From contig JACGCN010000038.1 in assembly GCA_014905825.1 (NCBI GenBank), forward strand, positions 310,001-374,000: a stretch of 64,000 nt of DNA. The letters are read 5' to 3'. This document shows positions 1 through 10,971 of the stretch, one piece after another (positions within the stretch are counted from its first letter, which is position 1; each line of letters begins with the position of its first letter). The stretch is from Lyophyllum atratum (taxonomy: Eukaryota; Basidiomycota; Agaricomycetes; Agaricales; Lyophyllaceae). Made by a program: the position numbers and the translations under genes. Below the pieces are notes generated by a model, which was given only the letters and a program-made list of their open reading frames with translations, was not told where the DNA came from and made no database searches.

Positions 1-380
1 GAATTTCCCCTCCTGGTGCTAAATCATCCTAAAGACATCATCCATCATTTGGTTTGTAGCAACAGGATCCATGTGGACTCGAGACAGCAAAGGTTAAGTC
101 GAGGAATGACAGGCGTCAGGTTGTAACAGCAACGAGATCATGGATCACTGCCGTAAGAGTTGCAAGCTTAGGTTATCTTCCTGAACAACGCAGGTACATG
201 CTTTTGGGTTGCCGTTGACAGAGACCGTTTGCGATATGATCGCGAAGCCAGTACTCAGGTTGTAAGATCAAGACCAAGGGCAGCAAGGAAACACTTCGGC
301 GATGAGGCAACAAGAAGGACGCATAGTAGCGTAGCCGATGTAATAGAGAGATACAGCGAGTGTACAAGATTGATTTAAGT
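1..380. other. intergenic, left edge
   Basis: No convincing coding sequence is seen. It probably holds the 3' untranslated region of the minus-strand membrane protein gene that ends at 381. Confidence 0.4.
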
Positions 381-1926
381 TCATTGAGCTAAAGCTGGGG
401 AGTTAGACTCGCGTCTAGTATACCCGGGCGGAGGCTCATTCGAAAGTCCAAGCGCCCAGTCAGAGTGCAGCTGCGATTGTAGCTGCTCTATCTGCGCCTT
501 CATAGCGACATTCTGCTCCATTATCCGCGACACCTGCGATCCATCCCAACGACTCGAAGATCCACTCCTTGTGCTTCTCGAAGTATTGGACATCTCTCCC
601 GAGAGCCCGCTTATTTGGTGGCTGATCTCACTCTGGCGTTGTGCTCGGAGCGCCTCTACACTGGAGCTCATACTGGCCATGGGGGAATGTGCTGGCTCTC
701 GCCGCTTTCGTTCGGGGGTGAAGAAGGGATTTGCTTCATGGGGTATGGTTCTGGTCTCGGGTTGAGTTTGTGATGCGGGCAGGGCTGAGGTAAATGGTGT
801 TAGGACTGGATTTCCTTGAAGGGGTGCGGCCGAAGAATCCATCACGTTCCTTCTTCGTCGCCGACAAAGAATCAAGAGCGCGAGCAGGAGGAGTAGAAGA
901 AGAAGCCCCCCGAGGGTACCTCCCACAATCGCTCCGATCGGTGTCTTGTGAGCGGAGACTCCATTTTCACCATCACCGTTAGTAGCAGCTGTTGAGCCAC
1001 TGCCAGTGGTTGACGAGGGGTTGCCTGTACCCGCGACGGGGATCGCGTTAGAGGTGGTGGCGAATGATGAAGTCGAGTTCCGACTTAGGGAGTTAGGATT
1101 CGGGGTATCAGTAACTTGGGTAACGACTGTTGACCCAGAGATAACTGTAGTGACGGTACGGGGTGGGTTGACTACTCCGGGAGGCGGCTGCTGCGTGACT
1201 GTGGTGGTGGGTGATTGAGGTGAGTTCGGATTGGAGGTCGAAGGTGATGGTGGTGGAGGGTCAGGGGGAGGGGAGGAGCCATCATCGGACCTGAGACAAA
1301 AGTGAGCATATTATATCGAATGTTTACAATGAGGTCGACAAACGTATAGATCGCATAATCGAAGTTAACATATGAGAGAGTGTTGTACCCATCTGCGGTG
1401 ATGAGCAGTGTATGATCGGTATTGGGCAGATTTTGCTTGGAATAGACGAGAGCGTTGTATTGGTAGGCTGTACTTTGCGAAGGGGCATGGTGGAAACTTC
1501 CTGAGTTTTGACCATCCAGGACGAAGTTGCAAAAAGTCTCCGTAAACGCATTTGGGACGTTGTTTGCGAGGATGAAGAAAATATAGATATCAGTCCCTAG
1601 AAGCCAGTGACAGATGTCAGTCGACGTCGAACGCCTAGTTCGCACCATCACTCGCCTTTGAAAGAGAACTGTGCAGTACGCGCTCCTCCACCAGGTACAT
1701 ATGTCGCAGCAGAGTATGTGTTATCGAAAGCTCGATCCGAAGAGGGACGAATTGTGCAATGGGAGTCACAGGAGGGACCATCCCAATTACCACTCGGTAG
1801 GTAGATGGGCTTCGCTCCAGTCGCCGAGTCCCCAAGCGTATCATCTATAGTCCTGTTTGTCGCAACAGCATCCACTTGAACCCATTGAAGAAAAAAGTAG
1901 AAATGCAACAGCAGTCGCAAAATCAT
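381..1926 (-). CDS. single-pass plasma-membrane protein with Ser/Thr/Pro-rich ectodomain
   Basis: The protein opens with a signal peptide (MILRLLLHFYFFLQWVQVDA). An ectodomain follows that belongs to a widespread Agaricomycete family: an early IDDT..GDS..G motif, then FFILANN and NFDYAIYT in the second exon. A Ser/Thr/Pro-rich stalk leads to one membrane helix (GGTLGG followed by a Leu run). The cytoplasmic side has a CRRRRR stop-transfer patch, a Ser-rich stretch and a short heptad-like segment near the C terminus (IMEQNVAMKAQIEQLQSQL). Two introns are inferred: 1597-1655, whose donor must be GC (AAAG/GCGAGT) to keep the family reading frame, and 1291-1343 with a normal GT donor. The layout resembles fungal wall-stress sensors, but no known sensor domain is visible, so the function is unknown. 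It shares its architecture, not its sequence, with the gene at 39916-41518. Confidence 0.8.
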
Positions 1927-2602
1927 GAGGGACGAGGATCAAAGCATAGAGTAAGGACGAAAGGATTGTCTGAAGGCCAAGCTTCGCCGTATCAAATTCC
2001 AGGAGAGGTAAGATTACGGCTGGTAGATCTGATTGAATCACTTCACGTGGGTACTACCCCTGCTAGCTGTCCGGTCTGAAACCAGACGATCCGCTGGGCA
2101 TTGACAGAATCAAGTCCGATAATTCCATCCTGTTGAGTTTCGTCAACAATAGCTAAATCCCCAATCGAACATAGCCGTGAGCTATACCAGGTTATACCTA
2201 CATATGCCCAGGAAGCGCGGAGCCAAATATGCTTGGAAGTTGGAATCTCCGTATTACGCATGCTCCCGTACCTGATCCTATTCAGGAAGAGGGTTGGCAG
2301 GCAATCAAAATGTTGTGATGCATCATCGATGATTCAAGTAACGATCTTACTGCGCAGTACATACTGATAAGGTGCAGTGGAATCTGGTTATGATTCGGGT
2401 GTGAGCTAGCTCAAGAAGTTCATACCCATGAGTATATCATGATTTTGCGTGATCACGAAGGACCATGATGGAAAACTTCGGGAAAGCTTGCGTCAAACTC
2501 ATATGATGTTTGAATTTCACGGGTGGCCAGAATCGCGGGGTCACGTGGATTTCGTGTCTTGTCTGTTGGGGTTTGTTTACGCGTTTGTTCGAACATTCTT
2601 TC
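1927..2602. other. divergent intergenic region
   Basis: About 680 bp lie between the minus-strand membrane protein and the plus-strand NEDD1-like gene, so the region presumably carries both promoters. No clear TATA box or conserved coding sequence was recognised. Confidence 0.4.
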
Positions 2603-5142
2603 ATGGCAGCGACGATGCTCGCCATCTGTGCAACAGGCACCCTCACTGTCCTCGACTCTGCCATCCTCAAAGCAGCTCCTTCATCGGTATCCTCATGTCT
2701 CTCGTTAACCCAGGCAACAACCTCCAGTGCTTGGTCGCCCGACAACGCATATCTCTTTCTAGCATCTGCCCAGATAATCCACAGATATGAGCCTACCTCG
2801 AATTCGCTGAAGGATATATATACATCAACCGACGTGGAACTAATATCTCATTTATTGTGTAAGGATAAAGGATTCCTCATCTACAGCGCAGCCGACAAGA
2901 TTCGTCTGCTGGAATGCGCTTCGAGTGCGAAAATCACGCAAACAATCGAGTCTCACAAGTCATCGATAACATCCATCGCACTGTCGAACGACTACACCCT
3001 TCTTGCATCGACATCTTCTGACGCGGTACACGTCCATAACTTGACCCTCGGATCACACACTGTCCTCAAGGGACTACCTCTCGCGAGCCAAAACATCACA
3101 ACGTCCGCCTTCCACCCGCATGCACGGACGAGACTGTTGTTAGGAGTTGGAAAACAGCTTGTGGTATACGATACAACACGACCCTCGGGACCTCTCAAGA
3201 CAATCCCTTTGAATGAGGCGACTTTGGGGGAGATTGTAGCAGTGGCATGCAGCCCATTCAGTAAAACTTTGGTTGCAGTAGCCACATGTGGTGGTTACGT
3301 AGCACTGATTGACCTAGAAAAGGAAAAAGGGTATGTGCCGCAAACTTACGACAGTGTTCTCTCTAATCGCCACCACACCAGGCTGTTTCGAACCCTCAAT
3401 GTCAAGGTCGCATTGACTTCACTTCGGTTCTCTCCAGAGGGTGCTGCGTTATACGTCGGCACAGAGCACGGAAAGCTCCTTATCATCGACTTAAGGGCTT
3501 TAGATAGGACACCAAAGACCGTCATTATCAGTGAAACGGGCTGCCGAATCGAGACCATGAGTATTCAGGTATGGTCGCCATTCAAATCAGACAACGTCCA
3601 ACTAACTCACAATAAATAACAAAGCGAAAACTCAAGGCGGGAGAAGCCGGTGCAAAAGCCACGTCAACCGCTGCGTCCTCAGTCAAACCGATCGCGCAGC
3701 CCGAGACTAACGCATTAGCATCGCGTAGGCCAGTTACGCAGACATTGAGAACTGTCTCCAAAGCAGCAGCTTCTCCTGCTCGTGCTCGCGTTGCCCGTGT
3801 AAACTCTGCAGCTTCGCCTGCTCGTCGTCTTCCTTCGGCACCATCGAAAGTCTCTGTACCTTCTGCCAAATCAACGCCCAAGAAGTTGATGTTAGAGTTA
3901 GAGAAGAAGGTGTTCTCGCCAGTACGGGACCCACTCGGGAACAGTGTCGGTGATATATCAGGTATGTTCTCAGTGTCAGCCATCGAAACATGCTCATTGT
4001 GCCGTATCACAGTGCAACTTGAGACCCTCGACGCAGTCACGAAGGCGACTCCGGTGAAAAGCGACCGGAAAACGTCCACTTCATCTGCCCGAACTCGACT
4101 GTCCTCTTCCCCCAAGGCACCCAGCGTGCCGGTGAGCATTTCTGCCACCTCAACCCGGAGGACTAGTCGGGAAGCCGCGTCGGAGGGAGCAGATCCACCC
4201 CGGCGGGTGAGAACGGTTCCAGCTGCTACTCGGACACGCAAAGCTACGTCGACAGCCGCAGCAACTGAGGTGGTGATGACGACGGGTGCGAGACTTACCG
4301 TCCCAGCAGCAGACACGCTGCACCCGCCAGTACCACAAATATCCTCGCGGTCTCGTGCTGCATCCTCGGCCTCCCGAACAGGATCCGAGACGACCTCTGC
4401 GTCAGCCACCTCAAGATCGACACGGTCTACCCGCCCTAGCTCCTCGGCCTCTCGCCCCAGCTCTTCTATATCCCAACACCAGCCTGCCTCCCCTCCTCTC
4501 CAGCGGACCACGCCCCTGCCCGTCAGCCGCACACCTTCGCCTGACCTGCCAGACATTCTGGAACCGATGACGCCTGTGCCTGCTGCCAAGAAAGGGAGGT
4601 CGCAACCGGGCGTGGGCATGGGGGTTCTGGGACTAGGAACACCCGAGGTGGATCGATGGATTCGCGCTGGGAAGGGAGAGGATAATAACAGAGACAGGAA
4701 GGGGAAGGGCAAGACTGTGGGGTTCAAGGATGAGAGCGCGGATGAGAGTGACAGTGAAAGTGATGGGGAAGTGGGACGCAAGGGAGATGCGGAGGAGAGG
4801 GAACGCGAGCGCGAGGGGAGCCTAACGATGCAGGTGTCCCCGCGCCGGCCGTCAACATCATGGGAGCCATCCCCGCTGCGCCAATCCCCGGGAGGCGTGA
4901 ATCTTGGCGCAGGCTCGGCGCATGACTTTTTGCGGACGATCGTGAAGGATGTCATGTATGACTTTCAGCGAGAGACGCGAGCAGAGATGACGGGGCTGCA
5001 CCTGGATCTGGTACGCATGGGGCGGGGATGGAAGAGAGAGCTGAGATCGCTGATGGAAGAGTACGGTGGGGGGATGGATGAGCTGAGAGAGGAGAATCGG
5101 AGGTTGAAGGAGGAGAACGAGAGGCTTAGGAGGGGATTCTGA
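2603..5142 (+). CDS. NEDD1: NEDD1/GCP-WD-like WD40 protein (gamma-tubulin recruitment)
   Basis: NEDD1 family proteins dock the gamma-tubulin complex on centrosomes or spindle pole bodies and on spindle microtubules. The N-terminal half is a divergent WD40 propeller with beta-strand repeats such as SSITSIALSNDYTLLASTS, VAVACSPFSKTLVAVATC and LTSLRFSPEGAALYVGTEH. A long basic and acidic Ser/Pro-rich linker follows (roughly residues 320-690). The last 70 residues match the NEDD1 C-terminal signature: a helix containing FLRTIVKDVMYDFQRE and LHLDLVRMGRGWKRE, then a coiled coil ending in EENRRLKEENERLRRGF. Start: the first in-frame ATG is at 2603; the open frame upstream begins with a non-ATG codon. 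Introns are inferred at 3331-3381, 3569-3624 and 3962-4012. The first and third are 51 nt, stop-free and in frame. Length is about 790 aa, longer than the roughly 660 aa of animal NEDD1 because of the linker. Assignment rests on architecture plus the C-terminal motif. Confidence 0.75.
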
Positions 5143-5524
5143 GGTGGGGTTCTGTATTGATCATAACGTTATGTGTATACCCCGATTCCATGCTTATGTT
5201 TATTGCTCTCTATCCTCTTTTTGAGCCTTCCAGCTTTTGCCTTTGAGGATTTAGTGCAACTGTATGGAGTTGAGACCATGGTGGAGCTCTGTGCAACTCC
5301 TGTGGCCACGAACACGTTGTATCCGGCCCAACTGCCATTCCATCGAGTTACGCTCCGCCAACTCGATTCTGCTGCCTAGGAAGGCTTCTCTATCCTGATT
5401 CCTTTCCACACAGCATTTCTCCACGCCCTTATGGCAATCAGGAGAAGGTGTCCGACATATATGGAACCGTTACCTAGTGTTCCAAAGTTCCATTGCAAAC
5501 GATGGCGCATTAAATTGTACGCCG

Positions 5525-5809
5525 TTACTTCCCAGCTGATCGTCCGTTCGTCTGGGCGTCGGATGCTTGCATGAGCTCCATCATCTTTTGTGGCGAGCCA
5601 TGCTTCTCCGTCCAGTCCTTCCGGAGTTTTTCCTCTGAGATGCGGAGGCGTTTCGCCCATAAGCACAGGATGTCCTTCAGTTGGCGGCTTTCTGGGATGC
5701 CACTGCCGGCGGGTCTGGGTTGAAGCATAGTGTCTGAGGGTGGAGCTATGTAGGAAGGTGAAGCGGCGTAGTAAGATGGAGCGGCATGGCGATGGTTCAT
5801 TTTGTACAC
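5525..5809 (-). CDS. small hypothetical protein, doubtful
   Basis: This 94-aa open frame has an N-terminal Tyr/Ser/Pro-rich part and a charged helical second half (LRISEEKLRKDWTEKHG) that looks more protein-like than the surrounding frames. No family was recognised. An overlapping frame on the same strand (5376-5906) is richer in rare composition and less likely. It could be an exon of a larger gene or chance. Confidence 0.25.
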   Translation of the reverse strand: MYKMNHRHAAPSYYAASPSYIAPPSDTMLQPRPAGSGIPESRQLKDILCLWAKRLRISEEKLRKDWTEKHGSPQKMMELMQASDAQTNGRSAGK

Positions 5810-6777
5810 GCCGTATACGAGATGAGGGAGTCAAGGAAGTCGAACAGGAAGTGGGGTGGTAAACTGGAATGGGCGTCCTCCGAAAGCAGGCACGGGTTTC
5901 GCGCAAACACGAACAGATGACTCGTGTCCACTGCCAGTGCCAAGATCACCTGTTCGTCATCCGCGCATACACGTCCTCCTCGTCGTAGTGACAGGTCCCT
6001 TCCTTTTAGCTGCTGGTGAATCCCGTCGTAGAGCTGCGCGGCCGGCAGAGACGCGATTCATTCAAAGTAAGGTACATGTCTTCGAAAGATATCACCTCAT
6101 CTTTCAAAGACAACTTCGATCTTTCGGAGATGTTTAGGTATCCTCGTAAAGCACGTCTCTGGCATCTTTGCTCTGGGGTGATGTCTATCTTTGGCACTTT
6201 TAAATGAGCTGTTTTTTTCATTATTAGTACCTACCGAACATTAATCATATAATAATCCTCCGCTTTCCATAGACACGGTTGCACTCGTATAGTATAGGAA
6301 AGTATTGGTCCGTTCATTACAAAGAGACCTCTCGAAATATCCACAATGTTGCGAGCAGAAGTTCGCGCCTGAGGTACGAGAGGTCTGTTGATTAAGGACT
6401 TGCGGTTACGGCCTTCGGGGTGGCGGCGGAGCGTGGTGTTGTCCCAGAAAGCAGGCGGACGGTGTCGTTGATTGTCATCCTCGTCTGCGTGAGAGAGGCA
6501 AGGTGAGAGGAGAGACGGTGGATCAAGGTGATGGTGACGCACTGTTATCCCACCAACTGGGTCCCTTTCCCTTGGTCCCCTTCCCTTGGTCCCTTTCCCT
6601 CAGCCCTCAGCCCACCTGCCGCCGTCTCACATCGCTCTTGTAGCGGGAGGGTGCATTGTCGTTCTCTGGTATGATATCTGTGGTCAAAAACCAAAAGCCC
6701 TAACCCTAGCTCTGGTGACGTGGGATGTCACGTGCAGAATCGGTCCCTTCGGTCTTAAGTCGGTCGACTCGGTCTTA
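5810..6777. other. intergenic region left of the transposon
   Basis: No convincing gene is seen. Short open frames occur on both strands around 6006-6221 but none has a recognisable motif. The region contains a 14-bp tandem repeat near 6561 and an isolated CCCTAACCCTAG near 6700, too short to call telomeric. It ends at the TA target site of the Tc1/mariner element. Confidence 0.4.
6561..6599. repeat. short tandem repeat, 14-bp unit
   Basis: About three units of a 14-bp pattern (TTGGTCCCTTTCCC and variants) run head to tail, the first one incomplete. Confidence 0.7.
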
Positions 6778-6809
6778 CAGCTAACGGCAAAATCGTAGAC
6801 GATAGAGAG
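6778..6809 (+). repeat. left terminal inverted repeat of the transposon
   Basis: The 32-bp end begins CAGCTAACGGCAAAATCG and is preceded by TA. Its reverse complement is found at 10011-10042 with one mismatch. Confidence 0.92.
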
Positions 6810-6955
6810 CCTTGGTCAACTCAAGTGGTGCCTACCAAAAAAGGCTCGCAGCTCCACCTTGCTCCACATCGCGGTCACCTGCTTTGCTGCGCATACATCA
6901 TCGTACTCGCGCGTTCCACTTCGCTAGTACAAAAGTAATCTAATATATTTTTCGC

Positions 6956-6963
6956 TATATAAG
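6956..6963 (+). promoter_or_regulatory. possible TATA box of the transposon's second gene
   Basis: TATATAAG lies 50-57 bp upstream of the ATG at 7013 and inside the element, so the second gene may carry its own promoter within the transposon. Confidence 0.4.
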
Positions 6964-7012
6964 AGCACTTGAACAGTGAAGCCTCTAAATCTCGAAACAC
7001 AAGAATTCTACC

Positions 7013-8475
7013 ATGAATCGTAATCCATATATGCAGTATTACCAAGTTCCCAATCACCCACCTCCTGCTCTCCCTCGTCTACCCGCTTATAATCGTGCTT
7101 CGACTGCTGCTTACTTGCTCGGAGCAGGACCATTGCCACCTCCTCGTCCCGAAGATCTTGCCATGGCCCAGCTCACTGCAGCAATGAACAACGGTGCCTT
7201 TGAACATCCGGAATTCGGGCGGGAGAGGCCAGTCAGTCCTGTGCACAGAGGTCAGTTTTTGACGGCAAAAAGAATTCTTATGACTCACACCTGTTATATT
7301 GGACAGTCGTCGAACAGCCTGACCACAGCCTCGAAGTTCGAATACCTCTTTCGGATACGAAAGAGGCGCCAGCAACAATTATACCTATACAAATCAAAGT
7401 CAGCATCCTGCCCGGGGATTTTCTCGCACGCATCATTGCGAATATGGATCTTGACCGCGAGACTGCAAAGCTCGGATGGAAGTCCTGTGATGACAACAAA
7501 ACAGCTGCCCCACGTCGACTGCAGACCGATGATGACGTGCGATCAGCCTTTCGTGAAATGGTTGCCCTTATTGAGAATACCCGACGAAGGAAGCCTGTGT
7601 TTATGGAAATTGTAAATCTCGTGAGTATTCTTCATCATGGTCTACTATATCAGCACTCACTCTATCATTTAACCAGACTAGACCTGTTGTACCCCCATCT
7701 GCCCCTCCCAAACCAAGCGAGTGTGCCGCGAGTGAATCTTTGAAGCGGTTAAAGGAGAAACTGAAGTGTGCTGAGCATGCGAGTGCTAACCGATGGTGTT
7801 GGATCAAGCCAGGCACTACACAGGCGCATGTGCCCCTCGGAATATCAGAGTTGTCGCTTTGGGCACGAGAGATGGCGAGTAATCCCATATTCGACTTCCA
7901 TTATATCGAAACTAATCATCACCTACAGTATCATCTAGCATGATGGTCGGGCTGATCGTGATTGTGTCCTGCCGCCAAACATCCTCCGATTGGATGATCT
8001 TGCAAACAGAGACCGTGAACGGTCAGAAAGGCTCGCTCGTCGCAACACAGGACAACAAGGCGCACCATCATTCCATCTCCACCTTGCGGATTCTCCACTA
8101 GGCGATATCCTCGTACCCAATCAGCGGGACTATGCACCACGGCATGGCACAAAACGTTCTCGGAAGGACGAGGCATCATCCTCGGAGTCAGAGGGTTTCA
8201 GCGACGACGAGAACCCTATTCCCATCACCGATATCCTTCAGTCCCTTCATCGGAAACGACCCGCCCTTAATTATCCGCAATACGAGGCTGCATTGACCAA
8301 GGCAGGGATTGCATATGCGAGCGCCGTTCCTGATTTTGAGAAGGTGTTTTTCGAGCGGGATGTCGGAATGCCGAAGGGAGCAGTGGGAGACTTTATCCGT
8401 GCCACCAAGTCAGCAGTGATGAAAGGAAGGAAGCGGAGTAAGAGAGCCCGACAGGACAAGGAGAATGAAGATTGA
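7013..8475 (+). CDS. passenger protein inside the Tc1/mariner element, unknown function
   Basis: Start ATG at 7013 after a TATA-like box. Exons inferred: 7013-7250, 7307-7620, 7677-about 7872 and 7939-8475. Splicing gives one continuous protein of about 420 aa. The N terminus is Pro-rich. The middle contains HVPLGISELSLWAREM and then PPNILRLDDL, a pattern I associate with a common, functionally unassigned Agaricomycete family. The C-terminal part is charged, with an SSSESEGFSDDEN acidic stretch and a basic end (KGRKRSKRARQDKENED) that could be a nuclear localisation signal. The third intron works in frame only with a GC donor (ATG/GCGAGT) and the TCTAG acceptor; otherwise a frameshift must be assumed. 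It converges on the transposase gene. It could be a captured host gene or a regular accessory gene of this transposon family. Confidence 0.65.
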
Positions 8476-8691
8476 TTCTGTTTGTATTTCTGATTCAAAT
8501 ACACCCGCATATATGTACCGTTAACCAGTCAATACCTCCAGGAATTACAACCGTAGATATGTATATTAGATTTGTAGACACCGAGCATCCTGACTTGTAG
8601 AATTCTGTATCAATAGCCGTACTTGTAGATAAAACGAATCCAATGTACCATCTATGTACTACGTTTGTGACTCAGAGTGAGGGATAAGAAT

Positions 8692-9886
8692 TTAGTATAC
8701 GATATATCCACAGTCTCGAAACCAGCCCTCAATGGACACTGGGGTCATTGTGGAGAAGACAGCCTCCCACAACATTCCTATGGGATTACATGTCGGTTCA
8801 TCCATGAGTTCACCGACGACAAAGTCTCGATTCCGGCGGATCCAAGCTTTCATGGAAGAAAATCCCTCCTCGATGGGGTTGAAATCAGGTGAGTACGCCG
8901 GTAAGTAGAGCAGGCGCATGCCCCTAACGGACAATTAGAACGGTGATTAGAAGACACCTCGAAATAGTGATTTACCGAGCCTCAACAATTTCTCTCAGCC
9001 CATCGAAGTGGTGCACACTCGCGTTATCCATAACCAATACTGAATTTCGCTGCGGAAAGGGGTTCATGTTGTCTAGAAGTACTTCAATATACTTCCGAAA
9101 CTCTTCCTTCGTCCATGATCGGGTCATAATATCGAGATGGAGAATTCCATCTAACGAGATAGCCGGAAGGATGGAGTATCTAGAGATAGAACGTGAATGA
9201 GTATTACTGGTCAGTGGTAAATTGGACACGTTACCTGGTTCCTCGAACAAAAAAATCATGACGACGCGCCCTATCTCCCTTACGTGCCCAGGCCACCCTA
9301 CGTTTTCCTGTGTGACGATTACATGCTGCTTCGTCGAGGAATACCAAAGCATCAGGTCGGTAGTTATCCCCAACGATTGCCTGGTAGGTGTTCCGTGCCT
9401 CCTCGTCACGCTCACGGCTAATTCGAGTGACCTTGACAGGATTGAGTGTGTCTCGGTTGAAGGGATTCGGATGGAGCCACATACCATCTTCCTTGTAAAG
9501 CCTCGGCGTGAAAGGGATCGGCTGATGGTCCTTTCGTCAACATCTACCTCAAAAGCTTTGAAGAGAGCATTCTGTAGTTCACGTAGGTATATGTCGGGTG
9601 TGTGTTCGACTAGTCCTTCTAGATACTGCCATAACTATCAGAGAATGACTGTGATAAGTGAAGTTAGGAAACGCACCGTGACTTCATAAGGGTTCAAGAT
9701 TCTTCTTCGCCCTCTCTGCCCCTCACTCCGACTCACTTCCCCGGTTTCCCGCCAAGTTTTGAGGATGCGATGGACGGTACGCAAGCTGAAGTGCGTCTTA
9801 GATGCAATTTCAGCGGGTTTCATGGTGCATGACAGTACGGTTATGAGCTTTTTCTGTTCTGGGTGGATATGTCGATAATTGCCCAT
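8692..9886 (-). CDS. Tc1/mariner (IS630-like, DDE_3) transposase
   Basis: The transposase cuts and joins the element's inverted ends. The N terminus is a helix-turn-helix DNA-binding region (MKPAEIASKTHFSLRTVHRI) with a second HTH-like part (LREL..ALFKAFEVDVDERT). All three catalytic acids are visible: D in ALVFLDEAACN, D in VLVMDNASVHH and E in SPDFNPIEEGF, with 34 residues between the second and third (DD34E). Four introns with clean GT..AG boundaries are inferred, giving an uninterrupted frame from ATG 9886 to TAA 8692. Nothing is visibly broken, so the element may be autonomous. The TIR starts about 125 bp upstream of its start codon. Confidence 0.88.
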
Positions 9887-10010
9887 GAGCGTAGGTCGTA
9901 AAGAACAGCTTGGTGGCCGTTGGTAATGGCGCGGTGGGTGGGCAGCCCGCCCAAATCGGGAATAATCTCCGGCTTACACAATCAGGCTCCACTCGTTGGG
10001 CCGCGTTGCC

Positions 10011-10042
10011 CTCTCAATCGTCTACGATTTTGCCGTTAGCTG
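10011..10042 (-). repeat. right terminal inverted repeat of the transposon
   Basis: It ends in TTTTGCCGTTAGCTG followed by TA. It is the reverse complement of 6778-6809 except for one base. Confidence 0.92.
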
Positions 10043-10168
10043 TAAGCCATGCCGAGCGACCCCTTGGGATGGCGGTGTAGCCCGGCATTTGCTGAAGCTT
10101 GGTCACGTGTTGCGAAACAAACAAAGGTTGGTCGATCATCGAGATCAACGTCCTTGTTCGCAACTCTC

Positions 10169-10971
10169 ATGGCTGCCCTCGTACCGCCCAACAACGCTGC
10201 GAGCGTTGCACTACCTGCCTTTCCCCAAAATCCTACCACCCTGGGCGACGTCACCAATGCCCAAGACTACCTTCAGCGATTATACAAGTCTCGAGGTCAG
10301 CTCCTCAAATCTGAACATGATCGATCGCGTACTAAAGTTTCAACACAGACGCCGGCATCGCCGGTGGTGCCACTGCCCACGAAATTGGGCTAGCCGAAAC
10401 CTACAAAGCCGCTGTCCTCTTCTCCAGCCAGCCCGCGGGCAACGTCGTGCCGCAGTGGTTGCAGCAACTCAATAACACCGTCGAGCAACTCAATAACACC
10501 GTCGAGCAGATCCGGGACAACGTAGCGAGTCTCAAGGCCGACGTGGCTGCTATCAAGGCCACGTCCGAAAACACGCGTCGAGTCCTTCGAAACCAGAAGC
10601 GGGCGCCTGTAGACGGCTTGCTGCCCCTCTTAAAATGGGTGAGTCTCAGCAGTTCCATGTCCGATGAGAAAAGCATCTGTGTTTACCTGGATGTGGATGT
10701 GTAGAAACCTGGCCACGGAGCAGCGCTCGCTCGTGCCGCCACCCACCCACGCGACGTACAGCCCAATGACCTCCTCGACCCTGCCGATGACGATGTACCC
10801 ACGATTGGGAGCGCTCCGCTCTTCGACTGCACTGAACCGACAGGCCTCTCAGCCCGAGAAATCGTCAAGCTCATCGTCTTCTATAACGATGATTTCAACA
10901 TCGTTCGGACCGACAACCTTACAAAGCGACGCGACAAGTATAGGTGGTTTTTGCAGAACGAAGCCTTCTAG
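10169..10971 (+). CDS. conserved Agaricomycete hypothetical protein with coiled coil
   Basis: Three exons are inferred. The first intron follows LQRLYKSR (GTCAGC donor, TACTAA branch, CAG acceptor) and the second runs 10639-10704. The protein is about 226 aa. It starts MAALVPPNNAASVALPAFPQ. The centre has a heptad-rich helix with a perfect internal duplication (QLNNTVEQLNNTVEQ) that predicts a coiled coil. The C-terminal part (LSAREIVKLIVFYNDDFNI, then RDKYRWFLQNEAF) is the conserved end of a family of unknown function common in mushroom genomes. The start is about 125 bp right of the transposon end, so the promoter region may be partly displaced by the insertion. Confidence 0.7.

Larger units (their letters stand above)
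6776..10044. mobile_element. complete Tc1/mariner-type DNA transposon with a second gene
   Basis: The element proper spans 6778-10042 (3,265 bp). It is bounded by 32-bp inverted repeats starting CAGCTAACGGCA and flanked by TA on both sides (6776-6777 and 10043-10044), the target duplication expected for Tc1/mariner insertion. The two ends match at 31 of 32 positions. Inside are a minus-strand DD34E transposase (8692-9886) and a plus-strand unrelated gene (7013-8475) placed tail to tail. Both frames appear intact once introns are removed, which together with the near-perfect ends suggests a fairly recent insertion. Simple Tc1/mariner elements are usually 1.3-2.5 kb with only a transposase, so the extra gene accounts for the size. 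Confidence 0.9.

Noticed and set aside
571..1218. Plus-strand open frames across the membrane protein gene
   Set aside because: They are antisense shadows of the low-complexity Ser/Thr/Pro and Arg coding region on the minus strand.
3582..4955. 457-aa minus-strand open frame opposite the NEDD1-like gene
   Set aside because: It has a Ser/Leu/Arg-biased shadow composition and no family motif. The plus strand has spliced, recognisable NEDD1 ends.
6006..6221. 71-aa minus-strand frame with protein-like composition
   Set aside because: The opposite strand has an equally long frame, and neither shows a motif or context.
6699..6711. CCCTAACCCTAG as interstitial telomere
   Set aside because: Fewer than two repeat units; chance is a sufficient explanation.
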